Source: Bedellia somnulentella
Lineage: Eukaryota; Arthropoda; Insecta; Lepidoptera; Bedelliidae
DNA: 64,000 nucleotides
Direction of reading: 5' to 3'
Assembly: GCA_963576735.1 (NCBI GenBank)
Contig: OY755171.1
Location: 8,060,001 to 8,124,000, forward strand
Position numbers and translations under genes: made by a program. The notes under the pieces are model-generated. The model made no database searches and was not told where the DNA came from. It saw nothing but the letters and a program-made list of their open reading frames with translations. This document shows, one piece after another, positions 33,739-46,201 of this stretch (positions within the stretch are counted from its first letter, which is position 1; the number at the start of each line of letters is the position of its first letter).

Positions 33739-33888
33739 CGCGGTTGGGGACCCATCACCAACAACCTTTATATCGCCATCTTTTCTCCACGCAACTTTCT
33801 AAAGTTGCTGAGGAACTTTTAGTTCCTTAGCTCTGGCTACCCCTTCTAGGGATTTACAGCCGTTAGTATATGTATGTGTGTATGTATT
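33739..33888 (+). mobile_element. S1 SINE, 5'-truncated
   Basis: Starts at the B-box-like GCGGTTGGGGACCC and runs to CCGTTAGTATATGTATGTG and further TATG units. Confidence 0.8.
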
Positions 33889-33920
33889 TGGTCGCTTCTA
33901 ATAACATAAATCAAAAACAT

Positions 33921-34267
33921 CCGTGATAGCCCAGTGGGTAGAACACTCGGTTATCGTGCAAACGACTAGTGTTCAAATCCTGGGTCGGGCCTACACCAAT
34001 TTGTCTTTTCTAAAGACATATGTGTGGTTAATTTATCATGGTTGTTAACGGTGAGGGAAAACATCGTGAGGAAACCCACATGGCTGAGTTGTACTTAGTC
34101 ATGTGACAGTGTATTCGTACAAAACGGCGATAGGCCTGCCCCCTATCACGTGAGTACACTGTCCATGCAAAACGTGGGTACTCTGAACACCAGGTGACAA
34201 AGTCACGTGATGTTCAGAAGTATTAGTACCTCTGCCATATGCGGCGTGAACGTTTATGTTATGTTAT
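33921..34267 (+). mobile_element. S2 SINE, full length, tRNA-like head
   Basis: Begins CCGTGATAGCCCAGTGGGTA (A box) and GTTCAAATCCTGGGTCGGGC (B box). The body is very close to the 11.2-kb copy in opposite orientation. The tail is GGCGTGAACGTTTATGTTATG. The ACCCC-GGGG stem before GGCGTGA is replaced here by ATATG. Confidence 0.9.
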
Positions 34268-34939
34268 TATGTCCATGTACTAGTGAAAATTAATAGAACT
34301 AAAATGTTTAGGTCCTTCCTCTTCTATTTACTTTTTTGACTAAATAATTGTATTCTACTATGTATAAAACTGAAGACTAGTAAACTATCTAAGGCTTTCA
34401 ATTATCATTTGCATAAGATGAAAGTGGTAGACGAATCCTTAGTAGGAAGGTCCTTCTAAAGGTTTACAAACAATACATTCGTTTTGTTTTCTTTCTTCCT
34501 TCAAATTTTTATCAAAACATCAAAATAAAAGTGGAAAATTCTTTGAAGGTATCTCCTGGTTCCAAAAAAGTGACAATTAACTTTATGGAAATTAAAGTAT
34601 GTTATCTGCTGGGTCGTCCCAATGGGTATACAAATAAATGAATAAGAAAATCACGACTACATAATATAAGAAAAATATATACTAATAAATGAAAATTTCG
34701 ACGCCGGCGGTGAATTTTTTTTTCCTTAATTTATTAGTAATAATCCCCACATGCGGTTTTCATGAACTAAAACATTCAAATTAAAAATATATAGTTTAAA
34801 TGACAATCCATTTAAAGGACGGTTGGGGTTAGGCCAACATATCAACAATAACTTTAGAAACCCCAATTTAATCTTAAATTATAAGGGATTATTAGATCAT
34901 CAGCTACAGTTCCAAAATTACTCTAACAAAATTTCACAC

Positions 34940-35283
34940 ACACATACAAACAATCTCAGCTAAAAATCCGTAAAAGTTGTAGCAAGAGCTTCCGATTAAG
35001 AATTTTTTTAGCCACTTTTAAAACATTGAGTAGGGAACAGATTGTAAAATAATTTTTGCTGGTGATATTTCTTCAAACACATCGCCCAAAAAACAATTAA
35101 AAACCAAAAATATAATAAAAATATATGTTTTTAATTTGTTGTTACTCAAACATTGTAATATTTTTTTTGCCAAATAAATTATTTTTCTTTCTTTCTTTCT
35201 TTCAAAAATATCCTCTGTCGCCTCTTAAAAACAACCTCGGAAAGAAATGTGGTAGTGCTATTCTAAACCAACACTATACAGCT
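34940..35283 (-). mobile_element. Old S1 SINE interrupted by another insert
   Basis: S1 blocks (CAGCTAAAAATCCG, AGCCACTTTTAAAAC, CACATCGCCC, then GTCGCCTCTTAAAAAC and CTATTCTAAACC) are split by about 100 bp at 35108-35206 that ends GCCAAATAAATTATTTTTC and (TTTC)n, probably the tail of another retroposon. Confidence 0.65.
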
Positions 35284-35880
35284 AGTAATACCTCGCCCGT
35301 TTAAATATAGTTGTACAGAGCAAATCGGATGTACCCGCGTTCGTGCTATGTGATAGAAAGCAGTCATATTGCCGCCGCTCCATTAGCAACATGCAGTCAA
35401 CACACGTGGCGTGCTTTCCGAGTAAACCTTGTTATCCCGCTCCACACATCGCCGGCACGTATTTTACGTGTCATCCCCAACCCTTGTCATCTACTCGTAT
35501 AACTACCACGATAAACCCCCGACTCAATACATCTTTACTTCAAATTGCTGTATATTCATGAATGTGTTGGCTGTTTTGTGAGTTAATTAGGAATTTAGAG
35601 TATGTATTGTAAATTAAGAGATTGCATACTGTTGTAACTGTTGAACGGCTGGAATTATGAGAAAGTTGACAAACCTAGGCGGGTCTACTGATGGTTGGCA
35701 GGTTTGGGTAAATACTACTGTGATAGTGGGTGGGCCCAACTGCTGAACGGGCCCACGAGAGAACCTACTCAAGTCTGCAATTTTTAAGTAGGTATGACAG
35801 GACATAGTACAAAGTTTACGAAAACGAGTGAACTTTTAGTGTGATAGCTAACTTAAACCATCATCAGTTTACTTTCGCTT
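35284..35880. other. No gene recognised
   Basis: A less AT-rich stretch (35300-35530) with overlapping 60-70 codon frames but no splice context, domain or repeat match. Confidence 0.4.
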
Positions 35881-35929
35881 GGTGCTGTTAACTGTTAACC
35901 ATATTGTCAATAAAATGGGTGATCTCAAA

Positions 35930-36010
35930 AATTAAATGTGTTAGTGTAATCCCTAGAAATCGAACCGAAGACCTCTGGGTTGTGAGCCAGATACTATACC
36001 AGCGTTGTTA
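35930..36010 (-). repeat. tRNA-like segment, probably a SINE head
   Basis: The minus strand contains TATAGTATCTGGCTCACAAC, then CCAGAGGTC and GGTTCGATTTC, an A-box/B-box arrangement with a TCTGG/CCAGA stem. There is no complete acceptor stem, so it is not a functional tRNA gene. Confidence 0.35.
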
Positions 36011-36456
36011 ATAGTTAGGACTTACATCGAGGAATCCCGCATCACTTAGTTTATTTTTGTATCAATTTGAATGTCGGTACATCCGCATAAAACAATGGGT
36101 TGTCCCATGGGTACACCATCATAGCTTATAAAGCCTACAAGTGACAAAATCTACAACAACCTTGAAACTCAGTGAAATAGAGTAGTGTACAGTAGTGAGA
36201 CGTAGGTTCAAATTAAAATTTGCGCTTATACAAATGTCTTATCTGTTTTTGATCAAGGTCGTTTGTGATAAGAAGAAACATGTGTAACATAGGTGAGTTC
36301 TAAAAATGTTGCCAATAGAATATTCGTCAATGACTTAATATATCAAAAAGATATGACTAGTTACTATAATATAAAGATTGTAACTTGTTAAAGTCACACT
36401 AGTAAAGACTTGAAAATCCATCAAGTATCGAGTATTTTTTATGAAGGTTAATTTAA

Positions 36457-36682
36457 CCGTGTAGTGCCGGCTTAGAATGCCACTAACCCTTACTACCCAC
36501 GACGGTTGTCGTAAGAGGCGACTGTTGAGCGATGAGGTTGGAGACTCATAACCTACGATGCTTTATTTCTACCATCTTGACCCCTATCAACTTCTAAATA
36601 TGGCTGAGGAGTTTCTAGCTCTGAAGCTCTGGCTACCCCTTTTTGGGATTTATAGCTGTGAGTTTATGTATATGTGTATGTA
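36457..36682 (+). mobile_element. S1 SINE, variant subfamily
   Basis: CCGTGTAGTGCCGGCTTAGA head and CTCTGGCTACCCCTTTTTGG tail. It shares TACGATRCTTTATTTCTACC and GACCCCTATCAA with the copy at 51496, so the two form a subfamily. A short deletion lies after GAGGCGACTG. Confidence 0.85.
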
Positions 36683-37332
36683 AGTAATTTATTTTCACTG
36701 CCTTTACTAAACAGTCTCTTGTTTGTCTTATTTGATTGAAAGGACAAAGTGAACTTAAAATAACGTTTGCATTTTTGTTGTCTAGTTTCTTGAAGTTTAG
36801 TTAGCAAGGTTAATAAATAATAGCAGAGCTTCTCGGCAGCAAGAGATACTAAAACAATATTTTTAGAACGAAATTATAACAGCTAATTTACTTATTCAGT
36901 CTTTCGCAGCAAGAGACGAGTTTTTCTTACAATTTTCTTGTTGCCTTTCTATAAGATTCATATATTTTGAAGAATGAAGATCCTTATTTAATAGTAATAT
37001 AATATTATGAAATGGCTGCCTGTGTTGGTGTTATGCTAGAATAGTGTACATACGTTTATCAATGTGTAACATACACGCGCTTATTGATATTCCCATCCAT
37101 ATGTGTAGAATCTTTGACCATCGTGCTAAATTAGTTATCTTAGTTATATTATAATATAGTGCTAAATTTATCAAACGGTCTAGGATGTGTTAAATAGAAA
37201 GATATATAGTATAGTATAGATAAACCTACCTGAGTAGAGCACAACAACTGTGGAATTACTAGATTCTCAATTAATCCAAACAAGTTAACTATTTTTTTTC
37301 TATCTCCGATGAACATAAGCCAAGATATTAAC

Positions 37333-37586
37333 ATACATACATACATACATACATTTACTCACGGCCGTAAATCCCAAAAAGGGGTAGCCAGAGCTTTAGA
37401 GCTAGAAACTCCTCAGCCGCATTAGGAAGTTAATAGGGGAGAATATGGAAAAAATTAAGTATCGTTGGTGATGGGTCTCCAACCGCATCGCCCAAAAACC
37501 ACTTAAAAAGCCCCACACCCTTCGTCGCCTCATACGACACCCTCGGGTAGAAAGGGGTAGTGATATTCTAAGCCGGCACTACACGG
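37333..37586 (-). mobile_element. S1 SINE, full length with target-site duplication
   Basis: A six-unit ACAT tail, then all S1 blocks on the minus strand. Flanks caagatattaac (37321-37332) and caagctattaac (37587-37598) match at 11 of 12. A further caagatattaac occurs at 37608, before an S1 fragment. Confidence 0.85.
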
Positions 37587-37625
37587 CAAGCTATTAACGA
37601 TAAGCACCAAGATATTAACGTTCTG

Positions 37626-37692
37626 AAAATCCTTAGTCGCCACTTACAACACATGCTGGAAGAATCGGGGTAACAACATTCTAGGCCGGCAA
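37626..37692 (-). mobile_element. S1 SINE head fragment
   Basis: CCTTAGTCGCCACTTACAAC and CATTCTAGGCCGGCA are the head-side S1 blocks. The rest is missing. Confidence 0.6.
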
Positions 37693-37818
37693 CTTTCAAA
37701 TTAAAATATCAAAGACTAATAAATTCGTTAAGTTTGTTAGTTAATTAAAATATCTTGAGGTTACTCACATGCAAAACATGGGTACTCAAAACATCATGTG
37801 ACCAAAATGTATCTGTAT

Positions 37819-37952
37819 AGCAAGCACGAGCGCTATTTTATCGACACGATAACGGTTAGAATGAGATGGCAGTATACGATACTAAGTAAGTGCGTAAGAG
37901 ATGGCTGCTTTATCCCACGCGATAACTAGTTTAAACACGGCTCGTGCTTGCT
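37819..37952 (+). mobile_element. 134-bp MITE with 13-bp perfect inverted ends
   Basis: Ends are agcaagcacgagc and gctcgtgcttgct. The inside includes ATCGACACGATAACGG and GATGGCTGCTTTATCCCACG. A second copy, reverse orientation, is inserted at 54956-55086. No coding capacity. The superfamily is undetermined. Confidence 0.8.
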
Positions 37953-38409
37953 CTTTGGTGTGAACGATGAGATTGTAAGAGGTATTCTCTAAAAATGGAT
38001 CTGTTAATGTTATTATGTTTTATTGTGTCATGAAATACACACTATCGTTAAAGCCCATTAATATTTTGTAGTTCATTTTCTAAATATTGAATACTTAATT
38101 TGCAATATGACTAGTAATTAAGTTTTTAGGAATACATGAGAAAGTACAGCATATTCGGAGCGTCCCGCTTTCAAGCGCTCTTTAGAGCCAATGGGCGACA
38201 AAAACCCTTCAACCAATAATTTTACAGTCAGATTTTCTACGGAGTTTACATTTTTGATTAGAAAGTTGTAGGACTTCCGCCACTATACCCACGTCAAATG
38301 GTTGACGAACTTCATATTTGTTAAAGTTATAATTTATCAGTTATCATATCACTAACCTCAAAATGAAAAATCCCTTGTTTAATATATACAATCTTTTCTA
38401 GCGGCTATT

Positions 38410-38460
38410 TTTATCTAATTCTGAAGCTCTGGTTACCCGATTAGATTTATAGCCGTAACG
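38410..38460 (+). mobile_element. S1 SINE, short 3' fragment
   Basis: CTGAAGCTCTGGTTACCCG and ATTTATAGCCGTAACG only. Confidence 0.5.
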
Positions 38461-38581
38461 ATAGGAAGGTAAGGTAGTAATTATAAGTGAAAGTTTATTC
38501 GTTATTTATATCACATGAGCAATATTAAATCATTTAAATACATAGGTATCAAATAGTAGTAATTAAACTATGTATTTACCA

Positions 38582-38809
38582 CTGTGTAGGCTTAGAATAA
38601 CAGTACACGGTGTCTTTCCGTGGGTGTACGTAAGAGGCGACTAAGGGTATTGGGGCTTTTTAATGGATTTTTGTCGATGCGGTTGGAGACCCATAACCTA
38701 TCTTTATTTTACTATCTTTCCCCACTTAACTTCCAAAAAGAAAGTTCTAATTCTTTAGATCTGGCTACCCCTTCTAGGGATTTACAGCCATGAGTATATG
38801 TATGTATGT
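38582..38809 (+). mobile_element. S1 SINE, near full length
   Basis: GTAGGCTTAGAATAACAGTA head, GCGGTTGGAGACCC (B-box-like), TCTGGCTACCCCTTCTAGGG and CATGAGTATATGTATGTATG tail. Confidence 0.85.
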
Positions 38810-38983
38810 CAATTATTATTTATTATCATTACCAACCAACAGCAGAAACTATCATTTATCATCATCATATTAGCTGGGACAAACTATTTGGCAAAGATCA
38901 AACCTAGAAATCATAACTTTAACGTGGCATTGAATAATTGCGTCTACCAGCGAGATTGTAATATGTTTAATGAAATAACATAA

Positions 38984-39125
38984 CATAATAATAATAAACA
39001 CTTTATTGCATACAAAAACACAACACACAAACAGTATTTAAAAATTACAGAACAGTAAATGTACACAAAGGCGGACTTATCGCCTTAACGCGATTTCTTC
39101 CAGTCAACCTTTATGGTGAGGAACA
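38984..39125 (-). mobile_element. LINE 3' UTR remnant
   Basis: On the minus strand GACTGGAAGAAATCGCG, AGGCGATAAGTCCGCC and TTGCAATAAAGTG-like AATAAAG followed by TTATTATTATT resemble a LINE 3' UTR I remember as widespread in Lepidoptera. No coding sequence is present. Confidence 0.5.
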
Positions 39126-39521
39126 AATGAACAACTCTTTAATTTAAATTACGGTCAAATGTAAATGCAATTTAAACGGAACTTAATTAAACACAACTTA
39201 TTTACAACCTATATATTAATTTATATACCTAATAATAATTATGTCAAATATACCATAGAATATCTTAATACATACTTATATAATAAAAAATAAATACAAA
39301 TATATACATATACCTAACTTTATAAAATCTACCAACCTAAGGTAACATCATGAATAAAACATAGGATCGTTAATTTGGTGTCTGAATTACGTTTACAATA
39401 ATAAGATATCATTCAAGTACCACAAACCCGGCCTAGTTATTATATATTACTTGAAAAACTACATTAATTTCACTTCACTGAGAAATAACGAAGAATATTT
39501 CCAATGTATAAAATACATAAA

Positions 39522-40015
39522 AACATATACTCACGGCTATAAATCCCTAAGAGGGGTAGCCAGAGCTTCGGAATAAAAAAATACATCAGCCACTTTTGCA
39601 AGTTGGGCGGGGAACTCATTGGAAAGTCAAGTTATTTGGTGATGGGTCTCCATCCAAATCGCCTTAAAATTATTTTACATACATATACTAACGGCTATAA
39701 ATCCCTTAACGGGGTAGCAGAGCTTTAGAATGAGAAATTCCTTAGCCACTTTTGGATGTTGATTGGGGAAAAGATGGTAATAATAAATGTTTTTGGTGAC
39801 GGGTCTCCAACCGCATCGCTCAAAAACCACTTAAAAAGCCCCTATACCCTTAGTCGCCTCTTGCGATCACCCACGGGTAGAAACGGGGTAGTTTTATTCT
39901 AAGCGGATACTACACGGCAAATCAAATTATTTTAAAAGCCCCAATACCCTTAGTCGCTTCTTACAACCGTGGGTCGAAACTGGGTAGTGGTATTCTAAGC
40001 CGACACTACACAGCA
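39522..40015 (-). mobile_element. S1 SINE split by a nested S1 copy
   Basis: The outer copy has its tail half at 39522-39677 and its head half (AAGCCCCAATACCCTTAGTC through CGACACTACACAGC) at 39924-40015. The gap is filled by the nested copy at 39678-39923. Confidence 0.85.
39678..39923 (-). mobile_element. Nested S1 SINE with 11-bp target-site duplication
   Basis: Complete S1 copy inside an older S1 copy in the same orientation, flanked by aaattatttta at 39667-39677 and 39924-39934. It is close in sequence to the 33065-33303 copy (TTAACGGGGTAGC, GGTAATAATAAATG), so both belong to one young subgroup. Confidence 0.88.
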
Positions 40016-40411
40016 CAGCACTATTAAAATGATTGGCAATATGTAACGTTAATTTATACCCACTTTACGCAAACGAACGCAACAGTTACACGTAAAAATA
40101 GATGGTGTATAAAGACACAAAAATTAGTCTGATGTTATTGTAAAATTTAATGCAACTTAGAAAAATACGACTTCTAGTCACAATGATGTTCTGATTAATT
40201 AAGGATTAATTTTCTAAACACGATTTTGTCTGCCACCAATAATTTTGCGTTGCATCGGTAGAAAACTTTAGCCACTTCAAACTTTTACCTGGATCATCTA
40301 AGCCCTTATACTTTTCCTAGGGGCACAAGCCTATACCAAATAAGGTGGTTTACCATACTCTCCCACGCAGGGTTTATATATTAACATAACACAAGCATAA
40401 AACCTATAGAC

Positions 40412-40566
40412 CTATAGGCAATAGACCTGCTCTCTATCACGTGCGTACACTGTCAAAGCAAAACGTGGGTACTCTGACTGAATACCAGGTGACAAAGTTA
40501 CGTGATGTTAAGAAGTATAAGTACCCCTGCCAAACTTTTTGTGGATGTTCGGCGTGAACTTTTATT
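40412..40566 (+). mobile_element. S2 SINE, 3' half
   Basis: CTCTATCACGTGCGTACACT, AAAACGTGGGTACTCTGA, AGAAGTATAAGTACCCCTGCC and GGATGTTCGGCGTGAAC, with a degraded T/A tail. Confidence 0.75.
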
Positions 40567-42859
40567 TTTATATATTAACCGGGAGCAAAACCGCCTTTAC
40601 GTGCCTTCCAAATCACGGAGTCATCTTAATTCCTCGAAATTGAGATGATTTAGCCTGCAGTACGATTGATAGCCCAATCAGGTATCGTACCCGACAACTT
40701 CGCATTGTAACCCAAAAGCTTTAACCATATAACAACGAAGGCAGTATTTTACTTAAAATATACTATCTTATAGAATAAACAATGTCATTATAACGTCGAT
40801 AAATTCGCAAATCGGATTATACACAAACCGAATAACTAATATGCTACTCGTGAGGAAATTTTCACTTTATGAATACAATTAGGTGTCTTCGTCGTCGTCG
40901 TCTCACCGGCTCCTCATTAACATGCCAAGCGTCGAACAATGAAATGTAGATGAGGAGTTTTTGATAAGCTCTTCGTATCATTTGTATTTTTACCTTAAAA
41001 TTATTGCTGTACATTCTGAATGGTAAGTAATTGTATTCTAATATTGGTTATAAATTATTGATAAGTGCTTTACTTACTTTACAGTTTGTTTTTTATTTAG
41101 CGTAATAGTGAAGAGAAGACTAAAACTGTTTTAACTATAAACTTTTTTATAATACCAAAGCCTTGATGGCTTGTGATTAAATCCATATATTTGATAACCT
41201 ATCCATTCCGTTTTTATGTGAGGCCATAGCTCAGTTTATTTAAAGTAAAAAACATAATTTTACACGCCTCGCATGCCGCGGTCAAAAAGTCTTCAGCTTA
41301 ATTAATTCACTTGTATTTTTAATCAGGATATAAATTAAAAGTATTTCAGTGCGAAAACCTTCTAATGTATGTTTCCATTTTCTATGATTATTAATGATGT
41401 ATAAACTTAATCGAAATAAGTGCATCTTACAACAAAGGGTAGAAAAATAAGAGGAGGAAAATTTGCGTCTGTGTTGTACTCTATAAGTCAATTGCCCGCT
41501 GGCATCACCAAAAAAGAAACAAACTCGTATTTTAGACTTTTCAGACCCAAATTGTATGTGACAAAGCAGCTCATTGTCAACGAATCCTTTTATAAACGTT
41601 TCTTTTCGGGTCGGGACTGTCTATCTACGCTTATTGTTGTTACGTTGGACCTTTGTGCGGGTCGTCCGCCCAGATACAAACACTCGTAATCACTTTTCTA
41701 TAAGCTTGCTCAAAACTCAACCTTTCATTGACGCACTTGTCGTCGTACGTCAGGTTCGAGGCTAAAAATACTCACTCGATATTCAAGAACATGGTCGTAT
41801 ATGTTTTTTAAAATTTATATATTTTTTCAATTTCATATTATGCGGGCGTACTTTGGCTATAGTTTCGGTAACCTTACTATCCCACAAAAATATAAAATTA
41901 AAAAAATTAAACCCCATAAAGCAGAGCCAACACTTAATACTACTATAATACAACAAATATACGATCCTACGGAAATATAAAATAAACGTTTGCAGACAGT
42001 TAGATTGCTAAATACATTATACTTGGCTTGCTATTCTTAAACTATACACTTTGAAATATATGCAGTAGTAAATATCCCGAATATAAAGCGGAGCGTGTGA
42101 AGTTTACGTATTCAGGATATAGTTTCTATGATAATAGCAACAGATAAAGAAGCACGCCACGTGAACATGATAATACTAAAACAGAGTGTCGCGTAACAGA
42201 TAATCATATAGAATATATCTTCCTAAATTTATGCTTCCGCCATATAAAAGAGCTTTTGTGACTTTTTCTTTTTAAATATTACGCCTACCTACCTACACTT
42301 ATGACTAAAGAACCAACAATTCCAGATTGAGGCTTATAACTTGGGAGAGAATGGATGGAATTGAAGAAATTTCATAATGGATTTTCAACTGTATCAAGTA
42401 ATTTTGTTCTAAGACAACGCTATAATAGATACTTTGTATTTTTATATGAAGGAGACGTCATGAAAACGTGTATATATAAGTCAAACGTTTTTCATTGTTT
42501 CAATCGATTAATCAATTCAATTAAAAAAATTAGATTCTCCTAATGTTACAAGAAACTCTTAATGTTGAAAATACGAAATAATCCACTTGCTTGATCAAAA
42601 CCCCGATTAGAACCAAAATCAATTATAATCAAAATTTATTGTTTGCATTCATACAAATTATTATTTTGATTGATGAGAAAACTTTTTTATAACTTACTCA
42701 TAACAAGTTATAAAAATTAATTGCGGTCATATCATTTAACTCTTTGGCTTCCAGAGAACCTCTGGATTGTAAGATTCATTATTTTATTGAATGATAAACC
42801 TGCGAAAACATATTATTCAGAATAACTACTTTATTGTTTCTCTTACTCTTTAATGTTAG
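40567..42859. other. No gene recognised
   Basis: About 2.3 kb with a (TCG)n patch at about 40890 and one less AT-rich patch (41440-41770) containing overlapping frames of 60-90 codons, without domains or splice support. Confidence 0.45.
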
Positions 42860-43090
42860 TGCCGTATACCCGCGAAGATGTGGCAGACGTTGTTACTAAT
42901 ACTTCGGAACATTAAATGTTTTTTAGTCTACAAGCAACTGAGGCATATGCCTTTCCTCACGATATTGTACTCAGCGTTGACGACCTTGATAAACCAACTC
43001 ACACAAATGACATTAAAAAGGACACATTAGTGTAGACTCAGGAGTCAAACTCATGTCTTCTGCAAGAGAAGAGGTAGTGTTCACACTCTT
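42860..43090 (-). mobile_element. Old, diverged S2 SINE
   Basis: On the minus strand the order of AGTGTAGACTCAGGAGTC, CACAAATGACATTAAAAAGG, TTTCCTCACGATATTG and TACTAATACTTCGGAACATT matches S2, at low identity. The Helitron-like element starts 4 bp to its right. Confidence 0.65.
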
Positions 43091-43093
43091 ATA

Positions 43094-43212
43094 TCTATAC
43101 TTATAATAAATCTGTAGAGAGGTCAATTCTGTACATGAAATATATTTTCAAAATAACCATCAGGTGGTGATTAGGGATCGATACTGATGCCAAAAATGCA
43201 ATCAGTAAAATT

Positions 43213-43270
<58 letters not shown>

Positions 43271-44083
43271 GGTTTGTATGTTCCTTATGGAAACAAAAAC
43301 TACTCGACGGATTTTAACGAAACTTGGTACAATTATTTTTCATACACCTGCGCAGGTTTTTGTATACTTTCCAGCTAAGTAGTAAAGGGGAATTTTGGGA
43401 AATTTTGGGAAAACGGGAGAAGTTACTCCATTTTTTTAGCTTCCGTCGCGTGTGCAGCCTCAATGGTTAAACTTACATAGAAATCATGTGTGACGGAAAT
43501 ATTCTTCATAAAATTATCTAAAAAAAATCCTCAGCAGTTTATGTCTATCTTTTACGGTTGACTCACAATAACACGTGTAATTCCTGATAGCTTAGCAGTT
43601 CGGAACATTCTGATTATATTTGTTTACTCTTACGTTTGCAAACGTCTCATTCATCCCAAATTTAAAAAAAGGTAACATTATTACCTATTCAATAAAAAAA
43701 GAATCATAGAAATCGGTAGACAAACATTGAAATTATATATAAAATAAGCCATCGCGCCCGTGATCAAAACCAAATCTTTACTAATTTACATATAACATAC
43801 TAGATGGCGCGAGTAGTTGCATCCTAAATAACGTAATGATTTATTTTTTAGATTGTTATAAATACTTCATAGCGTTTTATTCCAAAATTTGCTATTAAAC
43901 GGAAATACTGAACCGTTCATCAAAGCGCATTTAAAATCACAAAACTACACTGTTTAGGGAAAGCTATAAATTTAATAAATTGAAAACATTGCGCTGAATT
44001 TCACAATGCTTGAGCAGTGACTGAAGAAACCTCAGATATTTAAAAAATAACGCTACCCGTGCGAAGCTGGGACGATCCACTAG
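43094..44083 (+). mobile_element. Non-autonomous Helitron-like element, about 990 bp
   Basis: Starts TCTATACTTATAATAAATC next to an A and ends GATCCACTAG next to a T, as for Helitrons, which insert between A and T with no duplication. A short hairpin-like ACCCGTGCGAAGCTGGG precedes the end. It contains a (TCTG)n tract and no long frame. The sequence belongs to a repeat I recall as abundant in Lepidoptera (CAGTAAAATTTTTGTCTGTC). Confidence 0.65.
43218..43270. repeat. (TCTG)n microsatellite
   Basis: About 13 tandem TCTG units inside the Helitron-like element. Confidence 0.9.
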
Positions 44084-46180
44084 TAAATAAATAAAATCTT
44101 TTCAGAGTGGGATAATGGTTTATTATTGGCCATCTGTTGTTTTATTTCAAACTAACGTTTTCCGAATCAATAGTAAACGCGGTAGTCGAACAAATACGCT
44201 TGAGGTTAAGAGTGGGAGTGACAGACGTCAATCCATCTGACATCGGCCAGACAAGCACCGATGTGAGATTTCTTGTTATCGTGACCCTCATCTTGAAAGA
44301 AATTACTGCCTCCTGCAGCAGAATGACGCAGCGCTTGATCCACTAATTTCTTAAGATGTCTTGTCAATCAATCGCAGACCCACCCCCATGATCTATTTGA
44401 TCTTAAAATATAACAAAAAAGTAGAATTTTTTTAAAAGACATCTCTAAAATAACGCTTATACCTCTTTATAAAAAGCTCTGCAATAAAATGCGTTTTTAT
44501 ATTTAATTCAAAAGAAAGTTCAAGTCACGTTTTCTTTTGAAAAATATATCTCATTAAGGGATGTTTAGGCAAGTTAATTTTTGCAGGAGCTTGAGGTATC
44601 TCCTGGGAAATCACGAGCATTGAGAAAATACCAACTTTTTGCCAACTTGAACACAAAACATATAAACTTGTCACCTCGGTAAATAACAGCTACGCTACAC
44701 TTATTTGAAGTACAAATGTATATTTGTATTGTGTTTCTAACGAGGTTAAATTTTCCATGTTATCTGATTGAGAAATCGCATAATGACGGTAATAAAGTTG
44801 ATGGTTGAATAAAATGGTTAATAGTAAAGCAAATAGGTTTTGCATTGCAATGTATGTGACCGGTGTTTGCAGTAATTGGAGCTGTCGAGTGGACAAATGT
44901 TTCGTCCGGCAACGTAGTATGATGGTCGTTTTACCTGCCCCCATTACTTAAAGCTAACTGTTATCTTAACTGCTCCAGCTCACTGTCTTTGTTTTAGAAA
45001 TGTTTTGGATATTTTGATATTTCTAAATCATATTGAAGTATACTTAGAGATTGCCCTCGCTCGAAACTAAAACAAATTATCGTTCATTGGTTTTATATCT
45101 TTGCAAAATATGCAAATAAAAATTTACTTATTTTTTAGAAGGCATCTGAATGTGTCTTTTATGTAATGAGTTTAAACTCCCTAACAATATATGGTGTCAG
45201 TCAGAGGTTCTTACTCCGGTCATAGGTGCATTAGCTTTATTGTCATTAAAACGCCTGTAAATAGAAAGAAAGAAATAAAGTAAACTGTGTTGTCCATATT
45301 ATAAGTCACTCATGAAATTAATACCTAAGTATTTATTTAAAATATATACAATGTCAACTAACTTAATGTAGTTACAAGTCCAGAAATTGTAGACTTCCTT
45401 CATAATGTGGTTTCCACAAGGTATTCATATTGACGCTGCGACACATTTACGTAAGACCTAATATAGTCTAAAAGCCGAACCTCACTAACAGAGTGCGGAC
45501 GTGAGCGGCAGGAGTTAATGTGTAGGAGCAGTATCGTGCACTCATCAAACACAACACTAACTTAATATGAGCCATGTTAGCTTGTCCGCAAACTTGGTCG
45601 AGTTTCAAAGACGATCCCCCGAGTCTCCTTTATGCAAATGTTGGGTAATTTCTTTGGTGGGCGTCGCCGGAGACCCTCCCTGAGATTGCGTTTACTTTCG
45701 ACGCTTTATGTCAAACTCCTTTGGTGAAAATAGACACACTAACTAGTCTTTACAGGGAATCTCTACAGTCCATTCGCAGATGTTGTGAATTACATCTTAG
45801 TAATTACTTTTAAGACGGTAACTAAAAAGCATAAATTCTAGAAGTTATTATTTTAAAAACTGAGCTTTAATACTAATTTAGCCATTCGAAACTGTAGAAA
45901 TAGGAAAATTTGATTACTGTTAACATGAATTCACACCTATTTGTTTAGGGACAGTCGTCTCTTTAATATTTAGTCTTACTATTCTGACTAACTGCTAAAA
46001 AAATATTCATCTAAGTGTGTAGCAAAAGAATTTGTGACTTAAATATCCATTCTGAAATATGGAAAAAGAAATTAACTAGAACTTATTTTTATAAAAAGGT
46101 TTTTTCATTCATTCTTTTCAAGAAATAAAAAATCTTACATTTGCATAATAAAAATGCGCGCACTACAGCCAAGCAGACTA
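44084..46180. other. No gene recognised
   Basis: About 2.1 kb. A less AT-rich stretch at 45470-45720 contains an ATGCAAAT octamer-like site (about 45633). It could be regulatory, but nothing else supports this. Confidence 0.4.
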
Positions 46181-46201
46181 TTTTTAACCGACTTCAAAAA
46201 A

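Noticed and set aside
35930..36010. Possible tRNA gene on the minus strand
   Set aside because: It has an anticodon-like stem and B box but no acceptor stem or standard loop lengths. It is treated as a SINE head.
44137..44346. 69-codon frame with varied composition
   Set aside because: It starts from a non-ATG codon just after a Helitron end, with no splice context or recognisable domain.
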